A stretch of DNA of 64,000 bases from Cupriavidus oxalaticus (lineage in GTDB: Bacteria > Pseudomonadota > Gammaproteobacteria > Burkholderiales > Burkholderiaceae), in contig NZ_CP038634.1 in NCBI RefSeq assembly GCF_004768545.1, positions 1,426,001 to 1,490,000 on the forward strand. The letters are read 5' to 3'. Of this stretch, positions 33,559 to 42,518 are shown piece after piece. Below the pieces are notes generated by a model that saw only the letters and a program-made list of their open reading frames with translations, was not told where the DNA came from and did not search any database. Position 1 is the first letter of the stretch. Each line of letters opens with the position of its first letter. Made by a program: the position numbers and the translations under genes.

Positions 33559-34125
33559 TCAGTTGGCGTGAATCGACTTGACCTGCATGCGGCTGGTCTC
33601 CAGGTCGAGCGAGCTTTGTGCGGTGAAGGCCATCGGATAGGGATCCATGTGGATCAGGCCGGAAATCTCGAATAGCAGCACGTTGTGGCGATGCGGCGCA
33701 TCCTCCTTCAGCATCGGCGCGATCCCGAGCGAGCCCGGGATCAGGCGCGGCTCGAAATCCTCGATGGCGCGCTGGACGATGCGGATGATGTCGTCCCATT
33801 TGCGCTCGGACAGGTAGCTTCCTGCGAGCGCGGGAACGCCGTAGTTGAGCGTCGAGCTGGCAGCCTCGGGATAGCGCGCGCGATCGATCTCGTCCTCGCG
33901 GTTGGTCGTGTTGAGCAGGTAGGTGAGATCGCGCTGGATGATCTTGCGCATCTGCGTGCGCGTGACGGTGTATTCTTCCGGCGCTTCCGTCCTGCGGTGC
34001 GGCGCATCGTCGCGCAGCCGGTCGAACAGCGTCGGCAGCAGTTGCGAATTCGGACGGCGGGGCGGACCTGCGCGGCGCAAGGCCGCCGGCGTGCCACGGT
34101 CCGGCCGCTCAGGTGGTTTGCTCAT
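33559..34125 (-). CDS. tssE: Type VI secretion baseplate protein TssE (gp25-like)
   Basis: 188 residues from the ATG at 34125; its first 17 bases overlap the end of the upstream gene. An N-terminal Pro/Arg-rich extension (residues 1-60) precedes the gp25-like domain, with QMRKIIQRDLTYLLNTTNR, YPEAASSTLNYGVPALAG and RIVQRAIEDFEPRL as the recognisable blocks. It forms part of the baseplate wedge and nucleates sheath polymerisation. Confidence 0.93.
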   Translation of the reverse strand: MSKPPERPDRGTPAALRRAGPPRRPNSQLLPTLFDRLRDDAPHRRTEAPEEYTVTRTQMRKIIQRDLTYLLNTTNREDEIDRARYPEAASSTLNYGVPALAGSYLSERKWDDIIRIVQRAIEDFEPRLIPGSLGIAPMLKEDAPHRHNVLLFEISGLIHMDPYPMAFTAQSSLDLETSRMQVKSIHAN

Positions 34126-34654
34126 CGTCCGGGGACCATTCGCGTTCTGGGCAATAGACGCTGTCCATGGAAACCAAATGGTGTTCGCGCCGTGTAAGGC
34201 TGGCGGTGGCGGCGCGGACTTGCGCGCAATCGATGCCGCTGGCAAAGAGCCGCAGAACGTCCGGGGCTCGCGGTTGCATAAAGAGCTGGCAGTCATCCGC
34301 GGCGTCTCCTGCGCTGATGCAGGCATCGATATGACCGGCCACGTCCAGCATGTCCATCAGCCTGGCCGTACTGGCGGCTTCGTGGGCGAGCGTCTGCAGC
34401 GGATTGGGATCGGACGCGGCAAGCGGGGTGGGCGCCCTGGCGCCTGCATCGTGGACGCCGACATAGTCGGGATCGCGCAAGACGGCCTCGGCTTCCAGCA
34501 TGAGCCGCGCCAGCATGTCCGGGCCCGCCGCGATGCCGGCGTGGCTGGCGCTTGGCGCCGGGATGTGACCCTGGCCGACCAGGTCGAGCAACCCATTCGC
34601 GTCGGGTCCTGCGTCGGAAAGCGCCCTTGCTGGATCGGCTGGCCATTCGCTCAT
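34109..34654 (-). CDS. Unrecognised T6SS-associated protein, first gene of tssEFGA operon
   Basis: 181 residues from the ATG at 34654, with GGAGG 6 bp upstream. It overlaps tssE by 17 bp, so it is translated with the baseplate genes. The sequence is acidic and Ala/Asp-rich (GPDANGLLDLVGQGHIPAP, HAGIAAGPDMLARLMLEAEAVLRDPDYV, ARLMDMLDVAGHIDACISAGD, then LFMQPRAPDVLRLFASGIDCAQVRAATASLTRREHHLVSMDS). No transmembrane helix or signal peptide is visible. I do not recognise the family with certainty; a relation to TagK-type accessory proteins of Burkholderiaceae T6SS clusters is possible but unproven. The context implies a cytosolic baseplate-linked role. Confidence 0.7.
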   Translation of the reverse strand: MSEWPADPARALSDAGPDANGLLDLVGQGHIPAPSASHAGIAAGPDMLARLMLEAEAVLRDPDYVGVHDAGARAPTPLAASDPNPLQTLAHEAASTARLMDMLDVAGHIDACISAGDAADDCQLFMQPRAPDVLRLFASGIDCAQVRAATASLTRREHHLVSMDSVYCPEREWSPDDEQTT

Positions 34655-35097
34655 GTCGCCTCCGCCCACCTCGGTTTCAGGAAATGGCGCTGATGATAAT
34701 CACAAAAATTGCGGAAATGAATGCGGAAATCCGGTATTACGTGCTATTAATTTCTAATATTAGATTTAATTTAATTTCATTAAAAATATGAAGAATCCTA
34801 TTGTTTGACTTGCGGGTGTGTGTAGTCAGTGACGGCTGTCCCGTATTTCGATGAGAGTCCGAAGAAATAAGGCTGTCTGTCATTGCAGCATGATTCATGC
34901 GGTGGTAATTGCGCACGAGATGGGTCGAACTACGCCATGAATGTTGTGATTCGATTTTTATGGCGCCGCGCTATGAATATTCAGATTGTCGGCGCATTGC
35001 ATGCCTGAAGATTTGTCAATAGTCTGAAAAAAAGCAAAGACAACCGTCCAACGGCTCGCATTCATGCAGCCGTGAACGGAAGACGCAAGGCATTCGA
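34655..35097. promoter_or_regulatory. A+T-rich divergent T6SS promoter region
   Basis: 443 bp between the two T6SS operons with no gene. In the stretch 34741-34800, 50 of 60 bases are A or T, in striking contrast to the high-GC genes on both sides. It should contain both operon promoters; I cannot assign individual boxes. Such A+T islands are typical targets of H-NS/MvaT-type silencers. Confidence 0.75.
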
Positions 35098-37824
35098 ATG
35101 GATATTTCGCGCCAGGCCCTGTTTGGCCGACTCAATTCCACCCTGTTCAAGGCGCTGGAAAGCGCGACCGCTTTCTGCAAGCTCCGCGGCAACCCGTACG
35201 TGGAGCTGGTCCACTGGCTGCACCAGTTGCTGCAGGCGCCCGACGGCGACATGCAGCGCATGCTGCGGCATGCGGGTGCGGACCGGGCGGCCCTGGAGGC
35301 CGACCTGACCCGGGCGCTGGCGGCGCTGCCGGCCGGCGCTTCGTCGATCAACGATTTCTCGTTCCAGATCGAGACAGCGGTGGAGCGTGCCTGGGTCTAC
35401 GCAACGCTGGCATTCGATGACGGCCGCGTGCGCGGCGCCTACCTGCTGACCGCGCTGCTGAAGACGCCCGAGCTGCGCCGCACCGTGCTTGGCGTGTCCA
35501 GGCAGTTCGGGAAGGTACAGGCCGATGATCTCGTCGCCAACCTGCCGACACAGGTTGCCCAGTCGCCGGAAGCGGAGGAGGGTGCATATGACGGTAGCGG
35601 CCTGGCGCCGGCGGCGCCAGGGGAGGCGAGCGGCGCCATCGCCGGCGCGCCGTCTGGCCGGTCGGCGCTGCACCAGTACTGCCTTGACCTGACCGAAGCC
35701 GCGCGTGCCGGCAAGCTCGACCCCGTGATCGGCCGCGAGCAGGAGATCCGCACCATGACGGACATCCTGTTGCGCCGCCGTCAGAACAACCCGCTGCTGG
35801 CCGGCGATGCGGGTGTAGGTAAGACCGCCGTGATCGAAGGATTCGCCCGGGCCATCGCGGCAGGGCAGGTGCCGCCCAGCCTGAAGGATGTCCGGCTTCT
35901 GAGCCTCGATGTCGGCGCGTTGCTCGCGGGCGCGAGCATGAAGGGGGAATTCGAGGCGCGCCTGAAGGCTGTGCTGGAAGAGGCCGACCGGTCGCCCAAG
36001 CCGGTGATCCTGTTTATCGACGAAGTACACACGCTGGTCGGTGCCGGCGGGCAGGCGGGCACCGGCGATGCCGCCAACCTGCTCAAGCCGGCGCTGGCCC
36101 GCGGCGCGTTGCGCACGGTCGGCGCCACCACCTGGACGGAATACAAGCGCCATATCGAAAAGGATCCCGCGCTCACGCGACGGTTCCAGGTGCTGCAGGT
36201 CATCGAGCCGGAGGAGGCCATGGCAATGGCCATGCTGCGCGGGATGGTTTCCACTTTCGAGACGCATCACCAGGTGCTCGTGCGCGATGACGCGGTGCGT
36301 GCCGCGGTCAGGCTCTCGCATCGCTACATCCCTTCGCGGCAGTTGCCTGACAAGGCGATCAGCCTGCTCGACACTGCCTGCGCGCGCGTTGCGCTGTCAC
36401 TGCACGCCCCGCCGAAGGAGGTCGAATTCCTGCGGCAGCAATTGCAGGAATGCGATACCGAGCATGCGCTGCTGGCCAAAGAGGCGACGCTCGGTGCCGC
36501 TCCGGGCAAGCTGCTGACGCCGCGGATGGCCGACCTCAATACGCGCCGCGAGCGGATCGAGGGCGAGCTGGCGCTGGCCGACGGTCGGTGGAAGCGCGAA
36601 CTGAGCCTGGCCAACGACCTGCTTGCCTGCCGGCGCGTGCTGAGCCAGGCGCCGGAGCAGGCGCCGTTGGCCACGGACGAGGCCGGCCGCCAGCTCGAGG
36701 ACATCGAAGCCGAACTGAGCGCGGCCCGCGCCAGCGCGCCGCTGGTCCATACCGAAGTGGACGAGGCAGTCGTGGCCGAAATCGTCTCGGACTGGACCGG
36801 CATCCCTGTCGGCCGCATGGTGGCGGACGAGGTAGCGGCGGTGATGCGGCTGCCGCAGACGCTCGCCGCCAGGGTGACCGGGCAAGACCACGCGCTTGCC
36901 CTGCTGGCAGAGCGCATCCAGACCGCCAGGGCGCAGCTGGCCGATCCCGGCAAGCCGGTCGGGGTGTTCCTGCTGGTCGGGCCGTCCGGCATCGGCAAGA
37001 CCGAAACGGCGCTGGCGCTGGCCGATGCGCTGTACGGCGGCGAGCAGAACCTCATCTCGATCAATCTCTCCGAATTCCAGGAGGCGCATACCGTCTCGAC
37101 GCTCAAGGGCGCGCCGCCGGGTTATGTCGGCTACGGCGACGGCGGCGTGCTCACGGAAGCGGTGCGCCGCCGGCCGCACAGCGTGGTATTGCTCGATGAA
37201 GTCGAGAAGGCGCATGCCGATGTGCACGAAGTCTTCTACCAGGTCTTCGACAAGGGCCATATGGAAGACGGCGAAGGCCGCCACATCGACTTCCGCAACA
37301 CGATCCTGCTGCTCACCAGCAATGTGGGTTCCGAGCTGCTGCTGGACCTGTGTGAGCGCAACGGCTCGCCCCCCGACCTTGCCGCGTTGTGCGAGGCCCT
37401 CACGCCCGAACTGCGCAAGCATTTCCCGGCGGCCTTCCTCGGCCGCCTCGTGGTCCTTCCCTACCTGCCGTTGGCGCCGGAAAACCTCGGGCGCATCGCG
37501 CGCATGCAACTGGAGCGGGTCGCGGCACGCCTCCAATCCCAGCACGGCATTGCGTTGAAGTACGCGGATGCCGTGGTCGATCTCATCGTGTCGCGGTGCG
37601 CGGTGGGCGAGACCGGCGCGCGCCAGCTGATCGGCTTTATCGAGCAGGCCATCCAGCCGCAGCTCGCGCGGCTATGGCTGACGGCACTGTCCGGCAAACA
37701 GGATGTGGCGGCCGTCGCCATCGGCCTGTCCGGTACAGGGCCGGGCGAGCTGACCTATGACATCGAATACCGTTCCGGCCAGGGTCATGCCGAGCCGGGC
37801 AATGCCGAAGCCGGACCGGCCTGA
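35098..37824 (+). CDS. clpV: T6SS disassembly ATPase ClpV (TssH)
   Basis: 908 residues. It has an N-terminal Clp-N/ClpV-specific region (1-160, opening MDISRQALFGRLNSTLFKALESA), then two AAA+ modules with Walker A at 236-243 (GDAGVGKT) and about 628-635 (GPSGIGKT), Walker B blocks ILFIDEVHTLVGAGG and VVLLDEVEKAH, and a middle coiled-coil region. It recycles contracted TssBC sheaths with ATP. It is the first gene of the plus-strand T6SS operon; tssB begins 38 bp downstream. Confidence 0.96.
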   Translation: MDISRQALFGRLNSTLFKALESATAFCKLRGNPYVELVHWLHQLLQAPDGDMQRMLRHAGADRAALEADLTRALAALPAGASSINDFSFQIETAVERAWVYATLAFDDGRVRGAYLLTALLKTPELRRTVLGVSRQFGKVQADDLVANLPTQVAQSPEAEEGAYDGSGLAPAAPGEASGAIAGAPSGRSALHQYCLDLTEAARAGKLDPVIGREQEIRTMTDILLRRRQNNPLLAGDAGVGKTAVIEGFARAIAAGQVPPSLKDVRLLSLDVGALLAGASMKGEFEARLKAVLEEADRSPKPVILFIDEVHTLVGAGGQAGTGDAANLLKPALARGALRTVGATTWTEYKRHIEKDPALTRRFQVLQVIEPEEAMAMAMLRGMVSTFETHHQVLVRDDAVRAAVRLSHRYIPSRQLPDKAISLLDTACARVALSLHAPPKEVEFLRQQLQECDTEHALLAKEATLGAAPGKLLTPRMADLNTRRERIEGELALADGRWKRELSLANDLLACRRVLSQAPEQAPLATDEAGRQLEDIEAELSAARASAPLVHTEVDEAVVAEIVSDWTGIPVGRMVADEVAAVMRLPQTLAARVTGQDHALALLAERIQTARAQLADPGKPVGVFLLVGPSGIGKTETALALADALYGGEQNLISINLSEFQEAHTVSTLKGAPPGYVGYGDGGVLTEAVRRRPHSVVLLDEVEKAHADVHEVFYQVFDKGHMEDGEGRHIDFRNTILLLTSNVGSELLLDLCERNGSPPDLAALCEALTPELRKHFPAAFLGRLVVLPYLPLAPENLGRIARMQLERVAARLQSQHGIALKYADAVVDLIVSRCAVGETGARQLIGFIEQAIQPQLARLWLTALSGKQDVAAVAIGLSGTGPGELTYDIEYRSGQGHAEPGNAEAGPA

Positions 37825-37862
37825 TGCCTCCGGCACATCCTTGAAACCCGTTGAGGAGAGCC

Positions 37863-38396
37863 ATGTCCGTTGTGAACAGTTCGCAGAAATTTATCGCGCG
37901 CAATCGCACGCCGCGCGTCCAGATCGAGTACGACGTCGAAGTCTATGGCTCGGAGAAGCGCATCGAGCTGCCGTTCGTGATGGGCGTCCTGGCGGACCTC
38001 ACGGGCAAGCCCGCCGAGCCGCTGCCGCCGGTGGCCGACCGCAAGTTCCTGGAAGTCGATGTCGACAATTTCGACGAGCGCATGAAGGCGATGCAGCCGC
38101 GCGTGGCGTTTGCCGTGCATAACACGCTGTCGGGCCAGGGCCAGCTGCTGGTCGACATGACCTTCGAGAGCATCGAAGACTTCTCGCCGGCCGCCGTGGC
38201 CGGCAAGGTCGACGCGCTCAGAAAGCTGCTCGAAGCCCGCACGCAGCTTGCCAACCTGCAGACCTATATGGACGGCAAGTCGGGCGCCGAAGCGCTGATC
38301 AACCGGCTGCTCCAGGATCCCGCGCTGCTGCAATCGCTTGCCTGCACACCCCGGACACAGGCCAGCGAAGACAAGGGCGAAGCCGAGCCCTCGTGA
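37863..38396 (+). CDS. tssB: T6SS sheath small subunit TssB
   Basis: 177 residues from the ATG at 37863, preceded by GAGGAGAG. It opens SSQKFIARNRTPRVQIEYDVEVYGSEKRIELPFVMGVLADLTGKP, the diagnostic VipA/TssB N terminus, and has the RKFLEVDVDNFDERMKAMQPRVAFAV block. It forms the contractile sheath with TssC in the cytosol. Confidence 0.97.
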   Translation: MSVVNSSQKFIARNRTPRVQIEYDVEVYGSEKRIELPFVMGVLADLTGKPAEPLPPVADRKFLEVDVDNFDERMKAMQPRVAFAVHNTLSGQGQLLVDMTFESIEDFSPAAVAGKVDALRKLLEARTQLANLQTYMDGKSGAEALINRLLQDPALLQSLACTPRTQASEDKGEAEPS

Positions 38397-38445
38397 ATCG
38401 GCCGGCTGCTTGCCTACCTGAACCATTTCATCGAGCAAGGAATCC

Positions 38446-39951
38446 ATGGCTTCCGCCCACCAAACGCAGACCCAAGCCGCAGCGGCCGCTGAGCATGCCG
38501 CCGACCACGCTGACTTTGCCGCGCTGATCAGCCGCGAGTTTTCACCCAAGACGGAGCAGGCGCGCGAGGCCGTCGACCTCGCCGTCAGGACGCTGGCCGA
38601 GCAGGCGCTCGCCAGCGCCTGCACCCTGAGCGACGATGCCTACAAGAGCATCGAGGCCATCATTGCCGCCATCGACAAGAAGCTGTCCGAGCAGATCAAC
38701 CTGATCCTGCACCACGCGGATTTCCAGAAGCTGGAGTCTGCGTGGCGCGGCCTGCATCACCTGGTCGCCAACACCGAAACCGACGACAAGCTGCGCATTC
38801 GCGTGATGGACGTTTCCAAGGAAGAGCTGCGCCGCACGCTGCGCCGCTACAAGGGCATCGGCTGGGATCAGAGCCCGTTCTTCAAGCGCATCTACGAGGA
38901 GGAATATGGGCAGCTCGGTGGCGAGCCCTATGGCTGCCTGGTGGCCGACTACTACTTCGACCACACGCCGCCGGACGTGGAACTGCTTGGTTCGATCGCC
39001 AAGATCTCGGCGGCGGCCCATGCTCCGTTTATCGCCGGCGCCTCGCCGTCGGTGCTGCAGATGGATTCGTGGCAGGAGCTGGCCAATCCACGCGACCTGT
39101 CCAAGATCTTCCAGAACCTGGAGTACGCGCCATGGAATGGCCTGCGCAGCTCGGAAGACGCGCGCTACGTGGGCCTGGCCATGCCGCGCTTCCTGGCGCG
39201 GCTGCCGTATGGCATCCATACCAATCCCGTTGATGCTTTCGACTTCGAGGAAGACACCGACGGCGCCGATCATCGCAAGTATGTCTGGAGCAACGCGGCC
39301 TACGCGATGGCGGTCAATGTCAACCGCTCCTTCAAGCTCTACGGCTGGTGCACGCTGATCCGCGGCGTCGAGAGCGGCGGCGTGGTGGAGAACCTGCCCT
39401 GCCATGCCTTCCCGACGGATGACGGCGGCATCGACACGAAATGCCCGACCGAGATTGCGATCTCGGACCGCCGCGAAGCCGAGCTGTCCAGGAATGGATT
39501 CATCTCGCTGGTGCATCGCAAGAACACCGACTACGCGGCCTTTATCGGCGCCCAGTCGCTGCAGAAGCCTGCGGAATACTACGACGCCGATGCAACCGCC
39601 AACGCCAATCTCTCTGCCCGGCTGCCGTACCTGTTTGCCTGCTCGCGCTTCGCCCATTACCTGAAGTGCATCGTGCGCGACAAGATCGGCGCGTTCAAGG
39701 AGCGCGAGGACATGCAGCGCTGGCTCAACGAATGGATCATGAACTACGTCGATGCCGACCCGGCCAACTCCTCGCAGGAGACCAAGGCCAGGCGCCCGCT
39801 GGCGGCCGCTGAAGTGCTGGTGGAAGAAATCGATGGCAATCCCGGCTACTACAGCGCCAAGTTCTTCCTTCGCCCGCACTTCCAGCTGGAAGGCCTGACG
39901 GTCTCGCTGCGGCTGGTGGCGCGGCTGCCATCGGTCAAGGACGCCGCATAG
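38446..39951 (+). CDS. tssC: T6SS sheath large subunit TssC
   Basis: 501 residues, the usual ~490-500 (VipB/EvpB). Core signatures: LSEQINLILHHADFQKLESAWRGLHHLV, YKGIGWDQSPFFKRIYEEEYGQLGGEPYG, FEDLARVAR-equivalent DFEEDTDGADHRKYVWSNAAYAMAVNVNRSFKLYGWCTLIRG, and the C-terminal PGYYSAKFFLRPHFQLEGLTVSLRLVARLP. It makes the contractile sheath with TssB. It lies 49 bp after tssB. Confidence 0.97.
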   Translation: MASAHQTQTQAAAAAEHAADHADFAALISREFSPKTEQAREAVDLAVRTLAEQALASACTLSDDAYKSIEAIIAAIDKKLSEQINLILHHADFQKLESAWRGLHHLVANTETDDKLRIRVMDVSKEELRRTLRRYKGIGWDQSPFFKRIYEEEYGQLGGEPYGCLVADYYFDHTPPDVELLGSIAKISAAAHAPFIAGASPSVLQMDSWQELANPRDLSKIFQNLEYAPWNGLRSSEDARYVGLAMPRFLARLPYGIHTNPVDAFDFEEDTDGADHRKYVWSNAAYAMAVNVNRSFKLYGWCTLIRGVESGGVVENLPCHAFPTDDGGIDTKCPTEIAISDRREAELSRNGFISLVHRKNTDYAAFIGAQSLQKPAEYYDADATANANLSARLPYLFACSRFAHYLKCIVRDKIGAFKEREDMQRWLNEWIMNYVDADPANSSQETKARRPLAAAEVLVEEIDGNPGYYSAKFFLRPHFQLEGLTVSLRLVARLPSVKDAA

Positions 39952-40047
39952 CCCACGTCGGGGCATTGATCCGGGCCGGAAATGCCCACGGCAAGGCCTG
40001 CCGTGGCCCTTGTCCGCAGTTTCTGACTTACGTAAAGGAGTGACGCT

Positions 40048-40533
40048 ATGGCGCAGGACACCTTCCTGAAGATCAACGGCATCGATGGCGAATCGCAGGA
40101 TTCGTCCCACAAGAACGAGATCGAGTTGCTCGCGTGGGACTGGACCATCGAGCAGCAGTCGACCATGCACGCCGGCAGTGGCGGCGGCGCCGGCAAGGCG
40201 ACGGTGTCGGACCTGAGCTTCGAGCACTACATCGACCGCGCTTCGCCCAACCTGATGAAGTACTGCCTGACGGGCAAGCACATCAATGAAGCGGTGCTGG
40301 TGGTGCGCAAGGCCGGCGGCAACCCGCTCGAGTACCTGAAGCTCACCATGACCGATGTGATTGTCACCAAGGTCAGCCCGAGGGGGTCGGTGGACGATGA
40401 AGTCCGCATGCGCGAGCAGGTGGCGCTGTCGTTCTCCCGGGTCAAGCAGGAGTACGTGGTGCAGAACGCCCAGGGCGGCAGCGGCGGCGCCGTGACGGCG
40501 GGATACGACATCAAGGGCAACAAGGAGGCTTGA
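40048..40533 (+). CDS. hcp: T6SS tube protein Hcp (TssD)
   Basis: 161 residues, with a strong AAAGGAG site at 40034-40040. It opens MAQDTFLKINGIDGESQDSSHKNEIELLAWDWTIEQQ and has the conserved ATVSDLSFEHYIDRASPNLMKYCLTGKHI block. Hcp hexamers stack into the secreted inner tube. A strong hairpin lies between this gene and tssJ, probably separating a highly expressed hcp message from the rest. Confidence 0.97.
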   Translation: MAQDTFLKINGIDGESQDSSHKNEIELLAWDWTIEQQSTMHAGSGGGAGKATVSDLSFEHYIDRASPNLMKYCLTGKHINEAVLVVRKAGGNPLEYLKLTMTDVIVTKVSPRGSVDDEVRMREQVALSFSRVKQEYVVQNAQGGSGGAVTAGYDIKGNKEA

Positions 40534-40550
40534 CCCGCACCCCGGCGTGG

Positions 40551-40590
40551 GGCCCTGCCGCGAACCCTGATAAAGGGGATCGGCAGGGCC
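40551..40590 (+). other. Large hairpin between hcp and tssJ
   Basis: GGCCCTGCCG at 40551-40560 pairs exactly with CGGCAGGGCC at 40581-40590 across a 20-nt loop. No T-run follows, so it is more likely an mRNA-processing or 3'-stability structure, or a partial terminator, than a full stop. Confidence 0.7.
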
Positions 40591-40667
40591 TCCGCCTGGC
40601 ACGCGAGGCGGTTGCGGCATGACGCCCGAAGGCCAGACGCTTATTCGTGCGGTACAAGGAGATTGCA

Positions 40668-41171
40668 GTGAGCCTACGCATCATGGCGGCATCGGCTGCC
40701 GCATTGCTGTGCGCCTGCTCGGCGCCGCAGCCGGACGCCTCCCGGGAACAGATCAAGCTCGCGCTGGCTGTCGATGCCAGGCCGACCGTCAACCCGGACG
40801 AACAGGATCGCGCTGCACCCGTCCTGGTTCGCGTCTACGAACTCAAGACGGAAGCGGCGTTCAGCAGCGCTGACTACTTCTCGCTCGATCAGAACGACAG
40901 CACCGTCCTGACCCAGGACCTGCTGGCCCGCGATGCGTTCGTGCTGCGCCCCGGGGAATCCCGATCGATCGAGCGCAAGCTCAATCCCCAAACCACAGCG
41001 CTGGGCTTCCTGGTCGGATACCGCGACCTGGGCAAGGCGACCTGGCGCACGGTCTACCCATTGCCGCCTGCACCGGAAGCGGCGTGGTACCGCGCCGTCG
41101 TGCCTGCGCGCAAGGTCAGGCTGCAGGTCGTGCTCGACCAGCAAACCATTACCGTTATAAAACCCGACTGA
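40668..41171 (+). CDS. tssJ: T6SS outer-membrane lipoprotein TssJ
   Basis: 167 residues from the GTG at 40668, chosen because AAGGAG lies 7 bp upstream and the product then begins with a lipoprotein signal, SLRIMAASAAALLCACS, with the acylated Cys at about position 18. The rest is the small beta-sandwich of TssJ (RPTVNPDEQDRAAPVLVRVYELKTEAAFSSADYFSLDQND, LNPQTTALGFLVGYRDL). It anchors the TssJLM trans-envelope complex to the outer membrane. tssK starts 3 bp after it. Confidence 0.93.
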   Translation: MSLRIMAASAAALLCACSAPQPDASREQIKLALAVDARPTVNPDEQDRAAPVLVRVYELKTEAAFSSADYFSLDQNDSTVLTQDLLARDAFVLRPGESRSIERKLNPQTTALGFLVGYRDLGKATWRTVYPLPPAPEAAWYRAVVPARKVRLQVVLDQQTITVIKPD

Positions 41172-41174
41172 TTC

Positions 41175-42518
41175 ATGAGCTGGTACAACAAGGTTGTCTG
41201 GAGCGAAGGGTTGTTCCTGCGCCCGCAGCTGTTTCAGCAGCAGGAGCGCTATCTGGAGCATTTCGCGCATAAACGCGCCGCGGCGCTGAGCGCATTCTTC
41301 TGGGGCTTTTCACACCTGGCCATCGACACCGAGGCGCTGGCGCTCGGCAAGCTGGTGGTTTCCGGCGCCGCCGGCATCCTGCAGGATGGCACGCCGTTCG
41401 ACGCGCCCGCCCATGCGCGGTTGCCCGCCCCGCTGGCATTGCGCCATGAGCACCTGAACCAGCGCATCTGCCTGTCGGCACCGATTCGCACGCCCAATAC
41501 GGAAGAGACCACATTCGACAACGCCGCGGACTCGTTGGCGCGGTACCACAGCTTCGAAGAGGAACTGCTGGATGCCAACTCGATCGGGCAGGGGCCGAAG
41601 CTGGTGCAGCTGGCCGACTTGCGGCTGCGCCTGCTGCCGGAGAAGGAGCTGACCGAATCCTGGATCGGACTGCCGCTTGCCAGGGTGGCCGAGATCCGCG
41701 CCGATGGCAGCGCCACGCTCGATCCGGCGCTGATCCCGCCGGTCAACGTGTACACGGCCAGCGCCTTGCTGACGGCGTGGCTGGGCGAACTCCACGGCCT
41801 GCTGCGCCTGCGTGCCAGTGCGATGGCCGAACGGCTTGCCGCGGCCAGCACCCGCGGCGGAGATGCCGCCGAGGTGTCGGAGTACCTCATCCTCCAGCTG
41901 CTGAACCGGCATGAGCCGGTGCTGACGCATATGCTCGAGGCCAAGGCAGCCTCGCCGGAGGATCTCTATGTCATGCTGACCGCGCTGGCCGGCGAGCTGT
42001 CTACCTTTGTCCGCACCGCTACCCGGCGTCCGCTGCCGTTTGGCGCCTATCGCCACGACGAGCCGCACACCTGCCTGAAGCCGGTGGTCGATGACCTGCG
42101 CTTCCTGCTCAACGTGGTGCTGGAGCGCAGTGCGCAGCGCATCGAGCTGCGCGACCAGTCCCACGGCATCCGGCTTGCGGTGCTGGAGCCGAGCGAGTTC
42201 TCGCGCTTCCATACCTTTGTGCTGGCCGTTGGCGCGCAGATGCCGCCCGACGTGCTGCAGCGGCAATTCCCGGCCCAGGCCAAGGCGGGGCCTTCGGAGC
42301 GCCTTGCCGAACTGATCCGCTCGCACCTTCCCGGCATCCCGCTGCGGCCGCTGCCCGTGCCGCCGCGTCAGATTCCGTTCAACGCCGGGCAGGTCTACTT
42401 CGAGTTGTCCCAGGACCATCCGCTGTGGGAGCAGGTCCAGCGCTACGGCGGCCTCGCGTTGCATGTGGCCGGCCATTTTCCGGAAATTCGTCTCGAGTTG
42501 TGGGGAGTGCGCAGCTGA
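41175..42518 (+). CDS. tssK: T6SS baseplate-membrane adaptor TssK
   Basis: 447 residues. Starts MSWYNKVVWSEGLFLRPQLFQQQERYLEHFAHKRAAAL, the TssK hallmark, and ends with the FDWTLG-like C-terminal module. TssK links the baseplate wedges to the TssL/TssM complex. It overlaps the next gene by 1 bp (TGATG). Confidence 0.95.
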   Translation: MSWYNKVVWSEGLFLRPQLFQQQERYLEHFAHKRAAALSAFFWGFSHLAIDTEALALGKLVVSGAAGILQDGTPFDAPAHARLPAPLALRHEHLNQRICLSAPIRTPNTEETTFDNAADSLARYHSFEEELLDANSIGQGPKLVQLADLRLRLLPEKELTESWIGLPLARVAEIRADGSATLDPALIPPVNVYTASALLTAWLGELHGLLRLRASAMAERLAAASTRGGDAAEVSEYLILQLLNRHEPVLTHMLEAKAASPEDLYVMLTALAGELSTFVRTATRRPLPFGAYRHDEPHTCLKPVVDDLRFLLNVVLERSAQRIELRDQSHGIRLAVLEPSEFSRFHTFVLAVGAQMPPDVLQRQFPAQAKAGPSERLAELIRSHLPGIPLRPLPVPPRQIPFNAGQVYFELSQDHPLWEQVQRYGGLALHVAGHFPEIRLELWGVRS

